Shown: piece by piece, positions 25,273 through 33,832 of the stretch
How positions within the stretch are numbered: position 1 is the first letter of the stretch
Layout: each line of letters starts with the position of its first letter
Origin: Eubacterium sp. AM49-13BH
Lineage (GTDB): Bacteria; Bacillota; Clostridia; Lachnospirales; Lachnospiraceae
Direction: 5' to 3'
NCBI RefSeq assembly: GCF_003464165.1
Contig: NZ_QSEK01000009.1
Location: forward strand, 1-64,000
Length of the DNA: 64,000 nt
Notes under the pieces: model-generated
Databases searched by the model: none
What the model was told of the DNA's origin: nothing
What the model saw: only the letters and a program-made list of their open reading frames with translations
Position numbers and translations under genes: made by a program

Positions 25273-26256
25273 TTAACCAATGTATTTTCTATGAGCAATT
25301 TTCACATTGCTCTGCTTGACCATTGCATATTGCAATGTCGTATCTATTCTTCTATGCCCCAAGAGCTGCTGAAGCTGCTCTATTGGCATTCCTTTGTCTA
25401 TTGCCATTGTTGCAAGTGTTCGCCTGAATTTATGAGGGTGTACCTTATTTAATCCCAAGCGTTTTCCAAGCTGTCGTAATCTCACTTCAATACCTCCGAT
25501 ATTCATTCGATTATACGGAGATTGTAATGAAACAAAAAGTGCTGGATTGTCGTCCTTTCGGCTATTTAAGTAATTCTGCAAATGTATTTTTGTTCTTGCA
25601 TCAAAATATACTATTCGCTCCTTATCGCCTTTGCCGAAAACCACACATTCTCTTTCGTTAAAGTCTATATCCTCACGATTTAGCAACACCATTTCTCCGA
25701 CACGCATCCCCGTTGAAGCAAGCATATCAATCATCGCCAAGTCCCTGAGTTCTGTGCAATTATCTCTCATCAATTCAAGTGCTTCATCTGAATAAGTTTC
25801 CTTAATGTTTGTTCCGGTCTTAACCTTATGTATTCGCCTGACCGGACTTTTCAAAATATAATCCTCGTCCTCAAGCCAAGAGAAAAAACTGGAAAGTATT
25901 CGTCTTATATTATCTATCGTAACTTTACTTGATTTTTTCTTTGCTTGATACTCTGTCAAATAACAACGAATGTCGTCAGTTACGATATATTTGATACTCT
26001 TTCCAATACCATCAAGCATTGACTGTATCGTTGCATTATAGTATTTCAGAGTTTTCTCAGAACAGCCTTCAATACGCTTTGCCGATAGGAAAGATTCTAC
26101 TAAATTCTGTTCTGAAAGTTCCTCATCTTTTTTTATCTTTGTTACCTCATAATCAAAAAGTGTATACTGCAACACCTCTTGCAATCTTTCTGTCTGTGCG
26201 TTATTCAGATAAGGTAACATTCCTTGAATAACATCAGTGATTAGGTTCTGTTTCAT
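25273..26256 (-). CDS. Tyrosine recombinase of the hsdS inversion system
   Basis: 327 residues from the ATG at 26256, with AAAGGAG eight bases upstream. The XerC/D-like core-binding domain is about 50-135; the catalytic set includes the Arg of STGMRVGE (about 185), His275-x-x-Arg278 (HKFR), His301 (LGHRR) and Tyr310. It lies between the two hsdS loci, the usual place for recombinases that invert specificity genes in type I systems (for example those of pneumococcal SpnIII-like loci). Likely substrate: the four TAAATGATAATTTA sites. Confidence 0.88.
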   Translation of the reverse strand: MKQNLITDVIQGMLPYLNNAQTERLQEVLQYTLFDYEVTKIKKDEELSEQNLVESFLSAKRIEGCSEKTLKYYNATIQSMLDGIGKSIKYIVTDDIRCYLTEYQAKKKSSKVTIDNIRRILSSFFSWLEDEDYILKSPVRRIHKVKTGTNIKETYSDEALELMRDNCTELRDLAMIDMLASTGMRVGEMVLLNREDIDFNERECVVFGKGDKERIVYFDARTKIHLQNYLNSRKDDNPALFVSLQSPYNRMNIGGIEVRLRQLGKRLGLNKVHPHKFRRTLATMAIDKGMPIEQLQQLLGHRRIDTTLQYAMVKQSNVKIAHRKYIG

Positions 26257-26313
26257 AGTCAATTCTCCTTTTCTTTTTTAAGAGAACGACTACCAGTGGC
26301 AGTCCCTTGTTTT

Positions 26314-26336
26314 AACTCCCGCCACTGATGGGAGTT
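26314..26336. other. Small hairpin upstream of the recombinase gene
   Basis: AACTCCC (26314-26320) and GGGAGTT (26330-26336) can pair around a 9-nt loop, directly next to site c. It could be a leader structure of the recombinase mRNA or a terminator for the inverted cassette. No U-tract is seen. Confidence 0.35.
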
Positions 26337-26341
26337 CTATT

Positions 26342-26968
26342 GTAAATGATAATTTAATAAACACCACTGATACAATTTTCTTCAAGGTGTTCTTAGAAAA
26401 TAAGCCGACTGCCACAATATCTTTCACGGATATTGTACAACTTATGGGTGGTGGCACTCCTAAGACAGATGAAGATAGTTTTTGGAACGGTAACATTCTT
26501 TTCTTTACTCCTAAAGATATTTCACGTTCACCATTTTGTATTAGTACCGAAAAGCATTTGACCAATGAGGGGTTAAACAACTGTTCAAGTCGATTATATC
26601 CACCATATACAACATTCGTTACCTGTCGTGGAACTGTCGGTAATTTAGCTTTAGCAGGTGTACCTATGGCTATGAATCAATCGTGTTATGCTTTGAAGGG
26701 AAAGAATGACTTTCCAGCCTTATTCGTATTCTCTTTTACCCGATATGTAATAGCAACAATGAAGAAAAAAGCATCGGGAGCTGTTTTTAGTGCATTGGTA
26801 ACACGAGATTTTGAAATGGAAAAAGTATTTGAACCTAATTTTGAAGACGCAATTCTATTTGAAAAGCGTGTCGAACCTCTTTTTGCTCAAATTCTTGCAA
26901 ATACCAATGAAATACAACAGCTTCTTGACTTGCAAAATGCTTTACTAACTCAGTTATCAAGCCGCTAA
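26342..26968 (+). pseudogene. Silent, inverted TRD2 cassette of hsdS
   Basis: On the plus strand the frame reads VNDNLINTTDTIFF from site c, then a full HsdS second recognition domain (GGGTPKTDEDSFW, CRGTVGNLALAG, KKASGAVFSALV) and the end LLTQLSSR with stop at 26966. It has no start signal. Flipping 26343-26979 between sites c and d would fuse it in frame behind the KINDNL of hsdS-2, giving a full S subunit. It is a storage cassette in the OFF orientation, not decayed. Confidence 0.85.
26343..26356. repeat. Inversion site c (start of the silent cassette)
   Basis: TAAATGATAATTTA on the plus strand, preceded by TTG as at site a. It joins the downstream flank to the start of the silent TRD2, as expected for the inverted state. 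Confidence 0.8.
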
Positions 26969-27481
26969 ATTATCATTTATCTTCTGCTTTAAAGCAATTC
27001 TCTCCGTAATTGCCTTATAACTGTTCACTATTTCAAGCTGGTTTTCAATAGGCGGAATAGGCAATTCTAGTCTGCATATATCATCCCAAGTAATCCCACC
27101 ACGAACGCTCCCGTCAGTATGTAACCAACAAATTCGGTCAAATTCCGGTCTGCGAAACCACATCATCAGATAATCTTCATTCAAAATGCTGTTATCTACT
27201 ACCTCAAACATAAAATACGCCGGAGAAACAATAGCAGGTTCTTCTTCATCATACAATGCAACCGGAAGTCGTTCATCACGACCAACGTGCATTGGATTAC
27301 ACGCAAACTTTCCTTTTGTTATCAGTTTATATTTACTCAAATCCGTACCAATGACATTTGCAACCGACGGCATAAAGAACTTGTCTATGTTAATTCCCAA
27401 AACTCTGTCTGTTATGCTTTCTCTGTTCCGAGTATCAATCAGTCGGATATGGTTTCCTAAAATATCATAATTCGATTTCAT
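26957..27481 (-). CDS. hsdS: HsdS-2, truncated after TRD1
   Basis: 174 residues from the ATG at 27481. It covers TRD1 (homologous to HsdS-1: ILGNHIRLIDTRN, SVANVIGTDLSKYK) and the spacer KQKINDNL, then ends LAA-stop, where the reverse end of the inverted cassette supplies the TGA. The start overlaps hsdM by 17 nt. Half S subunits of type I systems can pair and give a new symmetric specificity, so this form may still work. Inversion would restore a full gene. Confidence 0.85.
   Translation of the reverse strand: MKSNYDILGNHIRLIDTRNRESITDRVLGINIDKFFMPSVANVIGTDLSKYKLITKGKFACNPMHVGRDERLPVALYDEEEPAIVSPAYFMFEVVDNSILNEDYLMMWFRRPEFDRICWLHTDGSVRGGITWDDICRLELPIPPIENQLEIVNSYKAITERIALKQKINDNLAA
26966..26979. 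repeat. Inversion site d (end of hsdS-2)
   Basis: TAAATTATCATTTA on the plus strand, with TCTTCTG on the TRD1 side (as site b) and GCGGCTTGA on the other (as site a). These mixed flanks mark a recombined junction. Confidence 0.82.
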
Positions 27482-29036
27482 ATCCCAACTCCTTAAATAC
27501 AGCAAGCAAATCTGATTTAGATTTTTCCTCTTGAGCAAGAAGTTCTTTGAGTTCTCCCTGCAATGATTTCATTTTGGTATCAAAGTCGATGTTCTCATCA
27601 CGGTTGACAAACTCAATATATCTGCTCGGTACAAGAGTAAATCCTTTTTCCTTTACTTCATCAAAAGAAGCAGAATAGCAAAATTCCGGCACATTCTCAT
27701 AAGTTTCCTCATAGCCTTCCTGCTGCCAGTTATGATATACACTTGTAACTTTGGCTCTATCTTCCTCTGTCAATTCAATGTACTTCTTCTCATAAGGACT
27801 GCCCATCTGTCGTAAATCCATAAAGAGTATTTCATCTTCTCGATTACGATAGCGTTTTAGCTTTCCATTCTGTTCCACGACACGAGCCTTTTTATTCTTA
27901 TTGAGTACCCAAAGGGTAACGCTGATGTCTGTGGTATAGAAAAGGTTTCTCGGAAGAATAATGATTGCTTCTACCAAATGATTTTCTATAAGCTGCTGTC
28001 TGATTTTTAACTCTGTACCATCATCAGATAATGCACCATTGGCAAGCAAGAAACCTGCTACACCGTTTTGAGAGAGTTTGGAAACAATATTCAGTATCCA
28101 ACCATAGTTTGCATTACTTGTCGGCGGAACTTCATAGCCGTTCCAACGAGGGTCATCTACAAGCTCATTTTCGGCTCTCCACTGCTTCTGATTGAAAGGC
28201 GGGTTTGCCATAATGAAATCTGCTTTAAGGTCTTTGTGCTGGTCATTGGTAAATGTATTGGCTGCCATTTCTCCAAGATTTGCAGAAATACCACGGATAG
28301 CTAAGTTCATTTTTGCCAGTTTGAAAGTGGTATTTGTGTATTCCTGACCGTAAATAGACACTTTCTTTTTATTACCGCTGTGTGCTTCTACGAACTTGAT
28401 GGACTGCACAAACATACCGCCCGAACCGCAACAAGGGTCATAAAGTATTCCATCGTAAGGCTCAAGCATTTCGGCAATCAGGTTTACAATACACTTTGGT
28501 GTGTAGAACTCTCCTTTACCTTTTCCTTCTGCAAGAGCGAACTTACTAAGAAAATACTCATATACACGACCTATAATGTCGTTCTCTTTATCATCAGTGT
28601 TGATACGATTGATTTCATCAAGCAAAGAAGCCAACTTTGCCGTATCAATATGTAAGCGGGAGTAATAGTTATCCGGCAAAGCACCTTTCAGTGCCGGGTT
28701 GTTCTTTTCAATCGTATAAAGTGCTGTATCTATCTTCAGGGCAATATCGTCCTGCTTTGCATTTTCAATAATGTACTTCCAACGGCTTTCTTCAGGAAGA
28801 TAGAATACATTTTCCTGAGTATAAAACGGCTTCATATCCGCATACTTTTCGCCGTGTGTAGAAATAATCTTATTACGGCATTCCTCAAACTTGTCACTGG
28901 CAAATTTAAGGAAGAATAAACTCAGAACAACGTGCTTATACTCCGCAGGCTCAACAGAACCTCTCAGTTTATCAGCACTTTTCCAAAGTGCTTCTTCCAT
29001 TGATATTTCTTTCTTTGGTTTAGCAGCCCTTGCCAT
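27465..29036 (-). CDS. hsdM: Type I DNA methyltransferase subunit M
   Basis: 523 residues. An N-terminal helical HsdM domain (about 1-150) and a gamma-class adenine methyltransferase with the AdoMet loop DPCCGSGG (200-207) and catalytic NPPF (278-281); EFYTP precedes. It first builds M2S with either HsdS and methylates adenine at the site set by S. It is the first hsd gene, overlaps hsdS-2 by 17 nt and follows a small XRE regulator gene by 19 nt. Confidence 0.94.
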   Translation of the reverse strand: MARAAKPKKEISMEEALWKSADKLRGSVEPAEYKHVVLSLFFLKFASDKFEECRNKIISTHGEKYADMKPFYTQENVFYLPEESRWKYIIENAKQDDIALKIDTALYTIEKNNPALKGALPDNYYSRLHIDTAKLASLLDEINRINTDDKENDIIGRVYEYFLSKFALAEGKGKGEFYTPKCIVNLIAEMLEPYDGILYDPCCGSGGMFVQSIKFVEAHSGNKKKVSIYGQEYTNTTFKLAKMNLAIRGISANLGEMAANTFTNDQHKDLKADFIMANPPFNQKQWRAENELVDDPRWNGYEVPPTSNANYGWILNIVSKLSQNGVAGFLLANGALSDDGTELKIRQQLIENHLVEAIIILPRNLFYTTDISVTLWVLNKNKKARVVEQNGKLKRYRNREDEILFMDLRQMGSPYEKKYIELTEEDRAKVTSVYHNWQQEGYEETYENVPEFCYSASFDEVKEKGFTLVPSRYIEFVNRDENIDFDTKMKSLQGELKELLAQEEKSKSDLLAVFKELGYEIEL

Positions 29037-29055
29037 CTATAATTACCTCCGTGTT

Positions 29056-29265
29056 TTAATCTTCGTCTAAAATAACTTCGCATATATCTCCAATATCACA
29101 ATGAAACACCTGACATATCCTCATCAGTACTTCAAGAGATACTGGCTCATTCTTATTTATCTTCGTTGCAGCGTATGATGTAATTTCGGCTGCACGCATT
29201 AAATCCTGTCTTTTCATTTGATTGTCAATCATAAGTTTTTGAAGTTTGTTATAGCATATCTTCAT
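29056..29265 (-). CDS. Small XRE-type regulator upstream of hsdM
   Basis: 69 residues from the ATG at 29265 (GAGGTG seven bases upstream). A compact helix-turn-helix of the Cro/C.Am type: YNKLQKLMIDNQMKRQDLMRAA, then a recognition helix and SLEVLMRICQVFHCDIGDI. Probably a controller of the hsd operon, timing methyltransferase against nuclease when the ICE enters a new cell. Confidence 0.8.
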   Translation of the reverse strand: MKICYNKLQKLMIDNQMKRQDLMRAAEITSYAATKINKNEPVSLEVLMRICQVFHCDIGDICEVILDED

Positions 29266-29435
29266 CAGTAACACCTCTTCATCTTATAATTCTTCTTCGT
29301 TACAGTTAACCATTTAACATTATATATTAAATTTTCAGGCATTTCAAGATTTCAGACAGAAATGTAACCTTTCAGACACTAAGGTGTCATTTTTTGCAAA
29401 CACCTAATGCAACTCTTCTAAAGAATAATAAAAAA

Positions 29436-29453
29436 GAGATGCCGAAGCACCTC
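29436..29453 (-). terminator. Terminator of the Spo0A-like gene
   Basis: On the minus strand GAGGTGC-TTCG-GCATCTC with a UUCG tetraloop, then TTTTTTA. The stem overlaps the stop codon at 29452-29454. Together with 170 bp of AT-rich DNA it separates this gene from the hsd operon. Confidence 0.75.
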
Positions 29454-29667
29454 AATTATACATTCTATTATTAACATTCAACGCAATCATTGCTATGACC
29501 TTTTCTATCGGCGGCTCTTTTCCGTCCGGTGCAACTGCTTTCCAAAAAGCGATTGCTTCCGGTTCAGCACTTTTCATTGCTTCCCGAATGGCAAACTTCA
29601 TTTCCTCTTTTACTGCTTTTTCGGTTGTTCCATTTTCTTTTGCTATTTGTCTGAAAATGTCGTTCAC
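29452..29667 (-). CDS. Small Spo0A C-terminal-like protein
   Basis: 71 residues, helical, with IFRQIAKENGTTEKAVKEEMKF resembling the recognition region of the Spo0A effector domain. Small proteins of this type are common on ICEs of Clostridia; they may bind DNA at Spo0A-like boxes. A CTATTAGT motif upstream (29686) is shared with the next regulator's promoter. Confidence 0.6.
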   Translation of the reverse strand: MNDIFRQIAKENGTTEKAVKEEMKFAIREAMKSAEPEAIAFWKAVAPDGKEPPIEKVIAMIALNVNNRMYN

Positions 29668-29794
29668 TTCTACTTCCTCCTATGTCTATTAGTATGTGTC
29701 TATCACTGACAGTTGTTGTTATAGCATATTCTCTCTGTCGAAGTCCCGAAAAATTTGTCGATAGCAGAAATTTTTTATACCGAAAAAAGAAAGC

Positions 29795-29810
29795 TCGTCG
29801 ATTAGGACGA
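29795..29810 (-). terminator. Weak terminator of the XRE gene
   Basis: TCGTC (29795-29799) pairs with GACGA (29806-29810); TTTCTTTTTT follows on the minus strand. Short stem. Confidence 0.5.
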
Positions 29811-29821
29811 ACTTCTGTGTT

Positions 29822-30160
29822 TTATGGAAGTATTTGCTTTGATTGCTTCACAAGTGTATCTATAACTTCATAAATTCTGTTTCTATCTTCAGGAGCAAGT
29901 TTTTCAAGCTTCTCATTAAGCATTGAGTTCTTGACTGTATATCCCGTTTCCAGGACATCAGTAAGAACCATATCCGATGATACACCTAAAGCATTTACTA
30001 TCTTTATGAAAGTTTCGAGTGACGGAATTTTCTCTCCACGCTCAACCATACCAATATAATTTGTTGTCAAATCTGTTTTCTCAGCCAAATCTTCTTGACG
30101 TAATTTCCTCGCAAGTCGGAACTTTCTTATATTCTTGCCGATTGTATCGAGCTTCATCAC
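29822..30160 (-). CDS. XRE-family repressor
   Basis: 112 residues. Helix-turn-helix at about 5-60 (IGKNIRKFRLARKLRQEDLAEK, TTNYIGMVERGEKIPS), then a helical oligomerisation tail. It is divergent from the plus-strand gene at 30384, with inverted ACTAATAGT sites in the shared region, the layout of an autoregulated switch. Confidence 0.82.
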   Translation of the reverse strand: MMKLDTIGKNIRKFRLARKLRQEDLAEKTDLTTNYIGMVERGEKIPSLETFIKIVNALGVSSDMVLTDVLETGYTVKNSMLNEKLEKLAPEDRNRIYEVIDTLVKQSKQILP

Positions 30161-30186
30161 ATCACCTCCCTTAGTGTGTTTCCATA

Positions 30187-30283
30187 ACTAATAGTATAGG
30201 TTAAGTTGATTTCAAATCACACGCACCCAAAGGAAGTCAAACCAACTATTAGTGATGATTCCAAACTGTTTTTATGTTATACT
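30187..30283. promoter_or_regulatory. Divergent control region with inverted ACTAATAGT sites
   Basis: ACTAATAGT (30187-30195) and its reverse ACTATTAGT (30245-30253) lie 49 bp apart; CTATTAGT also occurs at 29686 upstream of the Spo0A-like gene. On the plus strand an extended -10 TGTTATACT ends at 30283. Likely operators of the adjacent XRE protein. Confidence 0.5.
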
Positions 30284-30383
30284 ATAAAAGTAGTAATTCA
30301 CGATTGTTAATGGCGAAAGACAAATCACAACCCAAGAGCCAAGTTAAACAATCTCCATAGAATAAACTTAGGGGTAAAAAGGA

Positions 30384-30836
30384 ATGGACGAACAAAAGAT
30401 AATATTCAGTAATCGGTTTGAAAAAGAGAAATTTGAGGATTACAAAACAGATTTGGGAACTGGCAACACAATCACTCCTGACTTTACGGAAGCTGATGAT
30501 TTTTTAAAATTTATACAGAAGAACCGCAGAAGTGTTCCAAGTAAAGAGCGAATTGCTGACAAGGATAAATTTATCAAAACCGTTTACGAACTATCCAATA
30601 GCTTTGAAATTGACGCTGACCTGATAGAATTTGCCGAGGGATATATCGCCAACATCTATGTAGATTATGCCTGCTACACTGGATATATCAAGAAGCTGTT
30701 AGCAATTCTTTTTATCCTTGCCGATGATATTTCCTTTTTAGACGGCAGTAAAGAAAATGCCGATATGCTTTTTAGCTTCACTTATCACACACACCATATT
30801 TTCCTGAATAACAGAGAAACAACTGATTTCTCATAA
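30384..30836 (+). CDS. Uncharacterised 150-residue protein, divergent gene
   Basis: Acidic, mostly helical protein (FTEADDFLKFIQKNRRSV, then DADLIEFAEGYIANIYVDY) with no recognised family. AGGGG lies eight bases before the ATG, and an extended -10 is about 100 bp upstream. It is the only ordinary plus-strand gene in the ICE and is followed by a terminator. Its promoter shares putative XRE operators, so it is likely repressed until the ICE is induced. Confidence 0.65.
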   Translation: MDEQKIIFSNRFEKEKFEDYKTDLGTGNTITPDFTEADDFLKFIQKNRRSVPSKERIADKDKFIKTVYELSNSFEIDADLIEFAEGYIANIYVDYACYTGYIKKLLAILFILADDISFLDGSKENADMLFSFTYHTHHIFLNNRETTDFS

Positions 30837-30843
30837 TGTACCC

Positions 30844-30869
30844 GATGGCTACTCAACTGAGCAGCCATC
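30844..30869 (+). terminator. Terminator of the 30384 gene
   Basis: GATGGCT (30844-30850) pairs with AGCCATC (30863-30869), followed by TTTTC. Confidence 0.8.
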
Positions 30870-30878
30870 TTTTCAATT

Positions 30879-30897
30879 TTCCAGACACCGTCTGGAA
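30879..30897 (-). terminator. Terminator of the conjugation operon
   Basis: TTCCAGA (30879-30885) pairs with TCTGGAA (30891-30897) immediately past the CwlT-like gene's stop. Confidence 0.7.
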
Positions 30898-30900
30898 TTT

Positions 30901-32604
30901 TTAATATGCCGGAATACCGTATCCATAGATATTGCTGCTTCCGACTGCGTACTGTCTTTGCTTGCAGGCGTCGCCTGAGTTGCCCTCTACGGTATAAACT
31001 GTGCCATTCTCACACTTCTCTACGATACCAACGTGGTCTGTTGTACCGTCGCCTTCCCAATCAAAGAAGATAATATCTCCTACCTTTGGTTCATAAGTGC
31101 GGTCTTGCCATTTCCCATTTGACTTAAACCAGTTTGCACCATCCACGCAACCTGCAAATTTCGGAACAAGTCCGCTTTCAATATACCCGCATTGGTCAGC
31201 ACACCAAGATACGAAGCAGGCACACCATTCCACTCGACTATTAAAGCCGTACCAGCTCCAGTAAGGTTGTCCGCCCTGATTGCCTAGCTGTGTCAAGGCA
31301 ACCTCAACAATCGCCTGATTACCTCCGGCAGTAAAGGCTCGCCCATACGGATAGTATCTCAAAACGTGAGCCGGATATTGGGTATCTCCATAACTGTCCC
31401 AACCAAGCCTTTGTGCCTGCTGAGTGGAAAACTCCACTGCATTGGCATAAGAATAACCGCCATACTTTGTTTTTGCCCAAGAAATATACCCATTACCGAA
31501 GTTGTAGCCTTGCAAGGCAAGTTTGATATGCTCCATATCTATCGGACTTTCCACTTCTGCCGAAGTAAGAGCCGCTTTCAATTCCTGAACTCCACACTGG
31601 ATAGAATATTCAGGGTCTTTAATTCCATTAGGTTCGTGCGGATACCTTGTATTGAAACTTCCCTCTGCTGCCTGCATAGGGTCAAGTCCTCTGCCACCGC
31701 TTTCCTGCATCATAACCGCCTTGATAAGTTCCACATACTCAGGAATGCCGTACTCTTTGGCATACTTCTGTATGATGGGTTCATAGGCTTCTACCTCTGC
31801 ACTTACCGGAGTATAGGAATTACTGTCACTTCCTCCTCCAAACATTGCTACGGCAGCACCAAACAGCACGACAATCATAATAATCAGAACCGCTATCCAA
31901 CCGCCTGCGGCGATTGCTGCTACAAGTGCTTTTGTCCCTGCAATAATCGCTTTGACTGTCGCAACAGTAGCTTTCGCTGTGGCTTTAACGGTATCTGCTG
32001 TGGCTTTCGCCGCTTTCTTTGCCGTCTGAGCCGCTTTCTGTGTTGCTTTGGCTGTTGTTTTTGCTGTTTTCTGTGCTATAATGGCAGCTTCTTTGGTGGT
32101 CTTAATAGAAGTCTTTGCCGTTTGTTCTGCGGTCTTGACCGACCTTTGAACAGTATTGGTTGCACCTTTCGATACGGTCTTGACTGTCGTATTTCCTGCC
32201 GACCTTGCAGACTGTTTAATTGTTTTCTCCGTACGCTCCAGAGTTCGGATGCTCTGTTTTCCGACAGGATTGACCGATTGTTTCTGAAGCTGTTTCTCTG
32301 CACGCTTGGTCTTGAAATTCTCAATTCCCGTTTTGGCTTTCTGATAATTCTGCCTTGTTTCACGCACACCCCATCTGCCGACTTTATCCGCACGGTATGC
32401 AGTTTCGTGAACAGCCCTATCCGTTGCCGCTTCGATTTTATCGGAAGCATATTCCTCTGCGGAATTTTCCGAAGCATTGGTGGAATGTTCTGCCTTATCT
32501 TTCGTCATCACATAGGCTTTCTTCATTCGCTCCGTGGCAACTGCTGCCTTATTTATGGTCTTGATTGTACCTTTGCTTGTATCTCTTGTTTTTATATCAG
32601 CCAT
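30901..32604 (-). CDS. CwlT-like bifunctional cell-wall hydrolase
   Basis: 567 residues. An Ala/Lys/Thr-rich coiled N-terminus (about 1-225), one transmembrane helix (about 231-255), a lysozyme-like transglycosylase domain (about 265-400, catalytic Glu in MMQESGG, then [10 protein letters not shown]) and a C-terminal CHAP/NlpC peptidase (about 440-567; Cys in WCACFVSWC, His in DHVGIV). It matches Orf14 of Tn916 and CwlT of ICEBs1, which open the wall for the mating pore. It is the last gene of the transfer operon. Confidence 0.9.
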   Translation of the reverse strand: MADIKTRDTSKGTIKTINKAAVATERMKKAYVMTKDKAEHSTNASENSAEEYASDKIEAATDRAVHETAYRADKVGRWGVRETRQNYQKAKTGIENFKTKRAEKQLQKQSVNPVGKQSIRTLERTEKTIKQSARSAGNTTVKTVSKGATNTVQRSVKTAEQTAKTSIKTTKEAAIIAQKTAKTTAKATQKAAQTAKKAAKATADTVKATAKATVATVKAIIAGTKALVAAIAAGGWIAVLIIMIVVLFGAAVAMFGGGSDSNSYTPVSAEVEAYEPIIQKYAKEYGIPEYVELIKAVMMQESGGRGLDPMQAAEGSFNTRYPHEPNGIKDPEYSIQCGVQELKAALTSAEVESPIDMEHIKLALQGYNFGNGYISWAKTKYGGYSYANAVEFSTQQAQRLGWDSYGDTQYPAHVLRYYPYGRAFTAGGNQAIVEVALTQLGNQGGQPYWSWYGFNSRVEWCACFVSWCADQCGYIESGLVPKFAGCVDGANWFKSNGKWQDRTYEPKVGDIIFFDWEGDGTTDHVGIVEKCENGTVYTVEGNSGDACKQRQYAVGSSNIYGYGIPAY

Positions 32605-32643
32605 CGGTTTCCTCCTTTCTCGAAAAATAATAGAGAGTGGGGT

Positions 32644-33411
32644 TTAATCCACTCTCTTAGCGACAACAACAAGCCTGCCATTGTTTCTTGAATATTCACA
32701 AGTAGAAAGAGAAATCAGCTTGTCGCCATATTCTGCCGATACTCCGGTATCATACAAAGAAAGTTCCTTGCACTTAACAACATACGCATCAAACTCTGCC
32801 GCATTTTCTGCGTCCGTAAACTCATAATACTTAAAGCTATCGGAGCTGTCTGTATAAACGACTGTCTTAAAGACTGCAATCACTTCATACCGGTGTCTGT
32901 CCGTCAGTGTATCAAAGGTAATCGTCTTATGACCTTCCCAAAAGCTCTTGTTTCTGTACTTCATCAGTCCCGTAAACATCGAGCCGTCATTCATATGGTG
33001 TCCGTATATAATGATGTTGTCTGAAGGTTTCTGCACATCACAATTTTCCTGCACATATGGACAGCCATAAGCGGAATAGGTCTTATCAAACTTGTGCTTC
33101 AGGTAGAAGTTCGGCTCATTTACAGACTGCACGACCGGATAGTTGATATTGGTATCCTCAACCTTTATCCAACCCACCATATCCTCATTCTGCCGATAGA
33201 GTTCAAGATATTCCGCAAGATAGTCCTTATCTTCCGAAAACGTCACGCCCTCATTTTCCTTTTGCGGCTCGTCCTCCACAACCTCCGCAAGGTTATCATA
33301 GACTTCATTCTGCTTGGCAGAGTCAATGTGATTACGGATAATAAAGAAGGTGCTTACAGACAACACTACCGTAAACACCATTGCAATAATAATATAGATT
33401 TTTCTGCTCAT
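32644..33411 (-). CDS. Class B sortase
   Basis: 255 residues: N-terminal membrane anchor (about 5-26), then the sortase barrel with His138/His139 (YGHHM), catalytic Cys238 in LSTCEYS and Arg246 in NGRLVVV. SrtB enzymes join surface proteins to the wall. The element also encodes an adhesin with a TPKTG sorting signal (53215-57464), the probable substrate. It lies in the transfer operon between the CwlT-like and DUF6075 genes. Confidence 0.9.
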   Translation of the reverse strand: MSRKIYIIIAMVFTVVLSVSTFFIIRNHIDSAKQNEVYDNLAEVVEDEPQKENEGVTFSEDKDYLAEYLELYRQNEDMVGWIKVEDTNINYPVVQSVNEPNFYLKHKFDKTYSAYGCPYVQENCDVQKPSDNIIIYGHHMNDGSMFTGLMKYRNKSFWEGHKTITFDTLTDRHRYEVIAVFKTVVYTDSSDSFKYYEFTDAENAAEFDAYVVKCKELSLYDTGVSAEYGDKLISLSTCEYSRNNGRLVVVAKRVD

Positions 33412-33417
33412 TTTCTC

Positions 33418-33819
33418 TTACCTTTCCATATCATTTCTCTTAGGTGGAGTCAAATCTCTGCAATACTCCGGATACCTCAACTTGATACCCTCCATAAAAT
33501 ACGGAGCATATCCGCAACAGAACAGTTCCTCCGGTGTATAGAGATTTTCCCTGCCTTCTTCCGTAAATCCATTCCAGAGATTAAAGGCAAGGTGGCAGAC
33601 CTTGACTGTGCCACTTGTCTGCCAACCGCCGTGCATACCTTCCGGTATGATGCAATCCCTCTTAAAATCAAACATCTTTCCGATGTTCATTCTTGTTTCT
33701 TCTGAAATACCCATCACATAGAAAAATGCTCTGTGATAGCAGTCGTTGACTTTGCACTTATCCAGATTTTCCAATACAAAATCTCTGTGTTCAGCATTGC
33801 GAAATTGAATCTTAGACAT
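33418..33819 (-). CDS. DUF6075 family protein
   Basis: 133 residues, with FRNAEHRDFVLENLDKC, YHRAFFYVMGI and LAFNLWNGF motifs typical of the DUF6075 proteins of Clostridia ICEs. Function unknown. It lies 13 bp after virB4 and 6 bp ahead of the sortase gene. Confidence 0.75.
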   Translation of the reverse strand: MSKIQFRNAEHRDFVLENLDKCKVNDCYHRAFFYVMGISEETRMNIGKMFDFKRDCIIPEGMHGGWQTSGTVKVCHLAFNLWNGFTEEGRENLYTPEELFCCGYAPYFMEGIKLRYPEYCRDLTPPKRNDMER

Positions 33820-33832
33820 TGTAAATCCCTCC

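Noticed and set aside
26342..26968. A decayed hsdS fragment from an unrelated system
   Set aside because: Its frame is intact, it starts at the 14-bp site in the right phase and ends in the same GCGGCTTGA flank as the active cassette; a stored cassette explains it better.
31366..32691. Long plus-strand frame of 441 residues
   Set aside because: It is the reverse of the low-complexity Ala/Lys/Thr-rich CwlT-like gene; the composition (many Cys, Phe, Arg) is not protein-like.
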